In this document: in pieces, positions 60,240 through 64,000 of the stretch | Layout: each line of letters begins with the position of its first letter | Position numbering within the stretch: position 1 is the stretch's first letter | Origin: Paramacrobiotus metropolitanus | Taxonomy: Eukaryota; Tardigrada; Eutardigrada; Parachela; Macrobiotidae | Assembly: GCF_019649055.1 (NCBI RefSeq) | Contig: NW_026570232.1 | Span: 744,001 to 808,000 of the forward strand | Length of the DNA stretch: 64,000 bases | Direction: 5' to 3' | The notes under the pieces: model-generated | What the model saw: the letters and a program-made list of their open reading frames with translations, nothing else | Told to the model about the DNA's origin: nothing | The model's database searches: none | Made by a program: the position numbers and the translations under genes

Positions 60240-63200
60240 ATGGCAGCCGTGGAAATGCACAGTTTCGAAGCCGCATACAGTGCGCAGATGAACGGAGTGG
60301 ACCACAAGTCCAATCAATTCGTGCAGCGCGTTTCCCATCTGCCGATGGTGGCGCTGTCCCTGTCGCGTCTCTCCGATGCCTACCAGAAGACCAAGGTGCG
60401 CAATGCGCTGCTGAAGCTGGTGCTGGAGAAGGGAGAGGAAACAGTGTGGGGATCCTACAACCTGGCGTCGCTCATTGCCAGCAAAACCGGCCTCCAGGGT
60501 CCGCGTAAGTACCCTTAATCGCTTATAACTTACCTCACAAACCACAATTAATCAGCAAAAATGTGAAATGCAGTTGTTGACTTCTACTTAATTTAATACC
60601 TCGTAATGAGTTCAAATTTTAACGTTACTTATCGTTAGTATGTTTGAATTTTATAAAGTAGTGTATCAGCGCTTGAAACTACTGCTAAATGGGTGGCTTT
60701 TGTCAGTAAACTGACAATGCATACTGAGTGTTTAACCTCACAGAAATAGCAACCACATTTCTTCTGCATTCAATTTATTTTTTAAGGTTTCTGTATATAG
60801 GTGGGTGGTGTGCGTTTCCTTGTAGTCGAATATTTTTGTGATTTTATAAATAGAATTTAAAATAAATGTTGAAAACAAATTTAAATTAAATACGAGTACG
60901 AGTACGAGCGGTGTTTGCAGATTGCAGTTTGCTCAATGGCCTAAAAAAATGGCCAAAGTGTACGAGTCTGTCTGCTTTATATAATGATACAAAATCCGTA
61001 TGGATTTAAGTCTCTCTTGTGAATCCAGTTCACAGCTTGAAATTTAAGTGAAGTGAAGTGTTTCCCCAAAATACGAGTGCGTGTACTTACAAGGAATGTG
61101 CTGCAATTTAAACAAAATTATCTGATTGGGATTTTCGCAGTGAACAAAGTGGATATGTCGGCGTGTTATCTGCTGAGCAAAGTCGAAGAGAAGCTTCCGG
61201 TTATCACCTACACGCCGAACGAGGTACGTCTGCACGCCATCAGTGCTCTTCGGACTGTGCTGTTGTTGACCTTCGCTCTTGATGGATAGCATCGTAATGC
61301 GCTACAAATAGTAGTCAATTTATACCAATGCTTTGCTATGCTTATGGAAATCCAGCTGTGGGCTTTAAACATAGAAGTATGGATTTCGTGTGTTTAATTT
61401 ATGTAATGACGGAAGACATCGCTGTTGCAGTTGATGGATTCCACCATGCGCATCTATGATGACAATGTTCGTCCGCAAATCGATCGTATTGCGCACATCA
61501 AGGACAACACCGTGCAGAAGTATCAGGATGCCAAGGAATTCAGCGCCGTGAAGCTGTCGGAAGCCAAACATCTGGGTGCTGCCACGGTCAAAACGGTCAT
61601 TGATTATCCGGTCAATCGTGTTAATCAAAGTGTGGAATGGAGTTTGAACACGGCTGATTCTCTGGTGGATATGCTGTTGCCAGAAGGTATGCCGCCAAAT
61701 AGAATGCAGGTGGTTGGCTCGTGGTAGAAGTGTGATAACCGCGTGCCAATTGGCAGTTGGCACTTTTTAAGCGAGCTGCAGTATCCCCACATTTGCGCCA
61801 TAATCAACACCAGATTTATTTTGATTTGCACGTAATCTTAATATTTTCGAAAAAAATAATAGCATTTTCACTTTCTTGTAATTACACAGCCATTGCCAGT
61901 GTCTTAATTTGGAAAATATCCTATTACATTTTCGTCTGGTTTACCAACCAAATATCGGATTTTCGCCTGATTTACCAACCAACCAAATAACGGATGTCTA
62001 TGCAATGATGCGCTCTAAAGTTCTTACTAAGTTAATTCTGGAATTCGATGTTCCTGTGCACGAGTTTTTTCCACACGACTTTGTATCGTGTTGATCTTTG
62101 TTCATGTGCACTGGACTCGTATAATATAACTGCAGCATGCTTTTAGTGGATGTTGGACTTTCATTGGGTGTATACTTAACAGGCGGACTGTGTTTTAGGA
62201 GACTCTGACCATGTTAATATGAACAACCACCCGGAAGTGTATGACGGCAACATGGACCATGCCCGCATCATTTCGCTGAAGCTGCGCCAGCGCGTAGTTC
62301 ACCGCCTGGCTGACAATGCCCACACTGCGGCTTTACTGGACCAGGCGCTGCACATTGTCGAATCCCTCAAACACTCGACGGCCGCCAACTCGGTCAACCA
62401 TGTCCTGGACAACATTCGGCGTCTGTCGGTGGCCAGCCGGACTAACGGCGTGCACCACCAGGAAGGCGTTGATGTAAGCGTGTTAGCGGTGGCGTTGGTT
62501 AAGAATCTCACTGAGCAGCTGAAGGAAGCCATGGAACTGACCAGTCAACAAGTGTCGCGTTTTCTTCCCCAGCCGGTCACTGACAGGATTTCCAGTGCCA
62601 CGGAAGTGGCCCGTGATATGTACGCACAGGTGTCGCAGGTGAGTTGGCATGGCGGATCTGAAAGGAGGGCATCAGTGGCCGGCTGATTGCGAAGGAGCGA
62701 CCTTGTACAGATTGTCCTCTCAACCAGCGTAAACAAGCTACCACAAAAATAAAACTGATTTCTTGGGTTATTTTATTTTGGTTTAAAATAAGGTTCGAAA
62801 ACCAGAAAATAAGGTTTAGAAAAAAAATGCAAATACTCATTTGATTCTGAGTATGGCGTACCGTGACTACCGTCCAAATTAATATTAGCAGCTGTTTTTA
62901 AAAGTTTTTCGGTGTTTAAATGGAATCTTGATTTCGCGATATGCTACACTAATTGACGTAAAACATTCTGTTTCTAAACAATAGACATCAGTTTTAGTAC
63001 TTGTTGGGTTCTTCTTTACTGGGTTTCTGAACTCGTTGCGCTCTGCAGTGTTAGAGTGGTCGGCATTAAAATTAATTTGGCAAAAGCGGCGTTTTGTTAT
63101 CGCGATTTCGATTTGAATATGCGCAGATGTACGGTCAATACGAAGAAACTGATTATTTTGGCTGATTGCAGGCGCATCATGTGGATGACCTTTCGCACTC

Positions 63201-63345
63201 CCTTCTTGGCCAAGTCCAGGGTTATGTTGCTTCCGTCCAAACCACTATGAATGCTGCACTGGATGTTTTAACCGAAACATATTTGCTGAAATGGCTTATT
63301 CCAGAGTACAAAAATATCGGTTCTTTGGAGATCCACATGCAGTAA
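60240..63345 (+). CDS. Perilipin-family lipid droplet protein (PAT domain)
   Basis: Five exons (60240-60504, 61141-61223, 61431-61686, 62199-62638, 63172-63345) encode 405 residues. Perilipins coat lipid droplets and gate access of lipases to stored triglyceride. The protein lacks a signal peptide and is built of amphipathic helices. A PAT-like N-terminal region runs from about residue 20 (NQFVQRVSHLPMVALSLSRL) through VEEKLPVITYTPNE. An 11-mer-type amphipathic stretch follows (RIAHIKDNTVQKYQDAKEFS). Then comes VNRVNQSVEWSLNTADSLVD followed by MLLPEG, close to the perilipin LDxVDxLVDxxLP motif. The rest is a four-helix-like C-terminal part (about residues 205-350) and a tail ending SLEIHMQ. 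All phases agree. Insects have two such genes, Lsd-1 and Lsd-2; I cannot say which this corresponds to. Confidence 0.85.
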
Positions 63346-64000
63346 CCCCGCAAAGACCTGTAGTTAAAAAAGTCCCCGGTTTTACGCGTTCTTCTTAGCA
63401 TGTTATAGTGCTTACATTAGTTTACCGCTGCTTCATTATCTAAATTCGGCTTGTTGAGCCTGTGACGATCATGTTTATGTCAACAGGTGTTTTGTCACAT
63501 ATTGAAGTTCGTTCTTTGAGAAATATCACATTTGTTGAAATTCATTCCATGAGAAATGTGGTTCCGTTTCTTTTGGAAGCTGTTTGCTTGGTGTTTCTCG
63601 TTAGGTTTAGGTTTCTGATGCTAATTTCAATGTTCTTACTCTCGCGTGCGAATTATCTGCTTGCTGCGCTATGCCTACGGCCCTACATACCTCAAGATTC
63701 TCCATATGCAATATAAGCAAAGTTAGCAAATAGATGAAATTTGTTCATTCCCAGTAAACAAGTACTTTGGATAGTGCATGATTAATAAGGCTATGAGGCT
63801 CGTGTGTTACTGTCACCGTCAAGAAGAGATATATCAGTTTGCCCCTAATACTGCTTCGCTCTAAGAAGATAAAAATTAATTATTTGTAGCACTGCCATTA
63901 CATTACACCTGACAAAATTTCAGCGAGATTTTGAGAGTGAAGGGAAATTGCAAAATGCGTAACTGCGTATAGTGTACAAGATATACGCATGATTCGCATC
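63346..64000. other. 3' flank of perilipin to window end
   Basis: AT-rich. An 84-codon plus-strand frame at 63462-63716 is hydrophobic but lacks splice or homology support. Nothing else is seen. Confidence 0.45.

Noticed and set aside
63462-63716. 84-codon hydrophobic frame near the right edge
   Set aside because: T-rich DNA gives hydrophobic codons by chance; no start context or splice partner.
1-64000. CRISPR arrays, operons or bacterial horizontal transfer
   Set aside because: All recognised conserved genes are animal-type and all but one are split by spliceosomal introns; no spaced direct-repeat array of CRISPR type occurs.

Overview
The window is nuclear DNA of a small, intron-rich metazoan. 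Every conserved gene is split by short GT-AG introns (the shortest I could place are 65-70 nt), genes lie close together on both strands, and the proteins are typical animal ones: NDUFS7, ARF6, GNL1, POLD1, CDC25, M13 neprilysin, ceramide kinase and perilipin. The animal gene set, compact introns and an unfamiliar 527-residue protein suggest an ecdysozoan. A tardigrade is my best guess, but that is an impression and not something the sequence proves. All exon limits below were placed by hand from splice signals, reading-frame phase and family knowledge; no search was run.

Layout. 0.6-2.3 kb: NDUFS7 (+). 3.4-4.0 kb: a probable MED9 (+). 4.5-5.4 kb: an intronless CENP-B/pogo-type DNA-binding protein (-), with a possible extra exon just upstream. 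7.1-9.7 kb: ARF6-type GTPase (+). 10.7-13.3 kb: GNL1, a circularly permuted GTPase (+). 15.6-17.0 kb: a four-TM membrane protein (+). 17.4-18.1 kb: a non-autonomous DNA transposon. 18.6-24.5 kb: POLD1 (+), with a second non-autonomous transposon in its fourth intron. 25.2-27.9 kb: a tRNA-like gene split by an insertion of exactly 2,600 bp. 29.7-32.1 kb: CDC25 (+). 32.85-37.4 kb: a decayed neprilysin copy, followed by an orphan copy of CDC25 exon 4. 38.0-38.7 kb: a small three-exon gene (-). 41.1-43.7 kb: a three-exon gene of unknown family (-). 45.7-46.5 kb: two minisatellite arrays. 48.7-55.4 kb: the second, nearly intact neprilysin (+). 55.7-59.3 kb: ceramide kinase (-), convergent with neprilysin. 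60.2-63.3 kb: perilipin (+).

Two themes stand out. First, three different transposons each have a 9-bp target-site duplication and G-rich ends carrying inward repeat arrays, which points to a shared Mutator-like mobilising system whose transposase is not in the window. Second, the CDC25-neprilysin neighbourhood looks like an old tandem duplication. The order CDC25, broken neprilysin, CDC25 exon-4 remnant, neprilysin is what remains after a two-gene block was copied and partly erased. The better neprilysin copy itself carries one apparent single-base deletion in exon 14.

The genes do not form a pathway. Ceramide kinase and perilipin are neighbours and both concern lipids, but nothing here shows that they are co-regulated.
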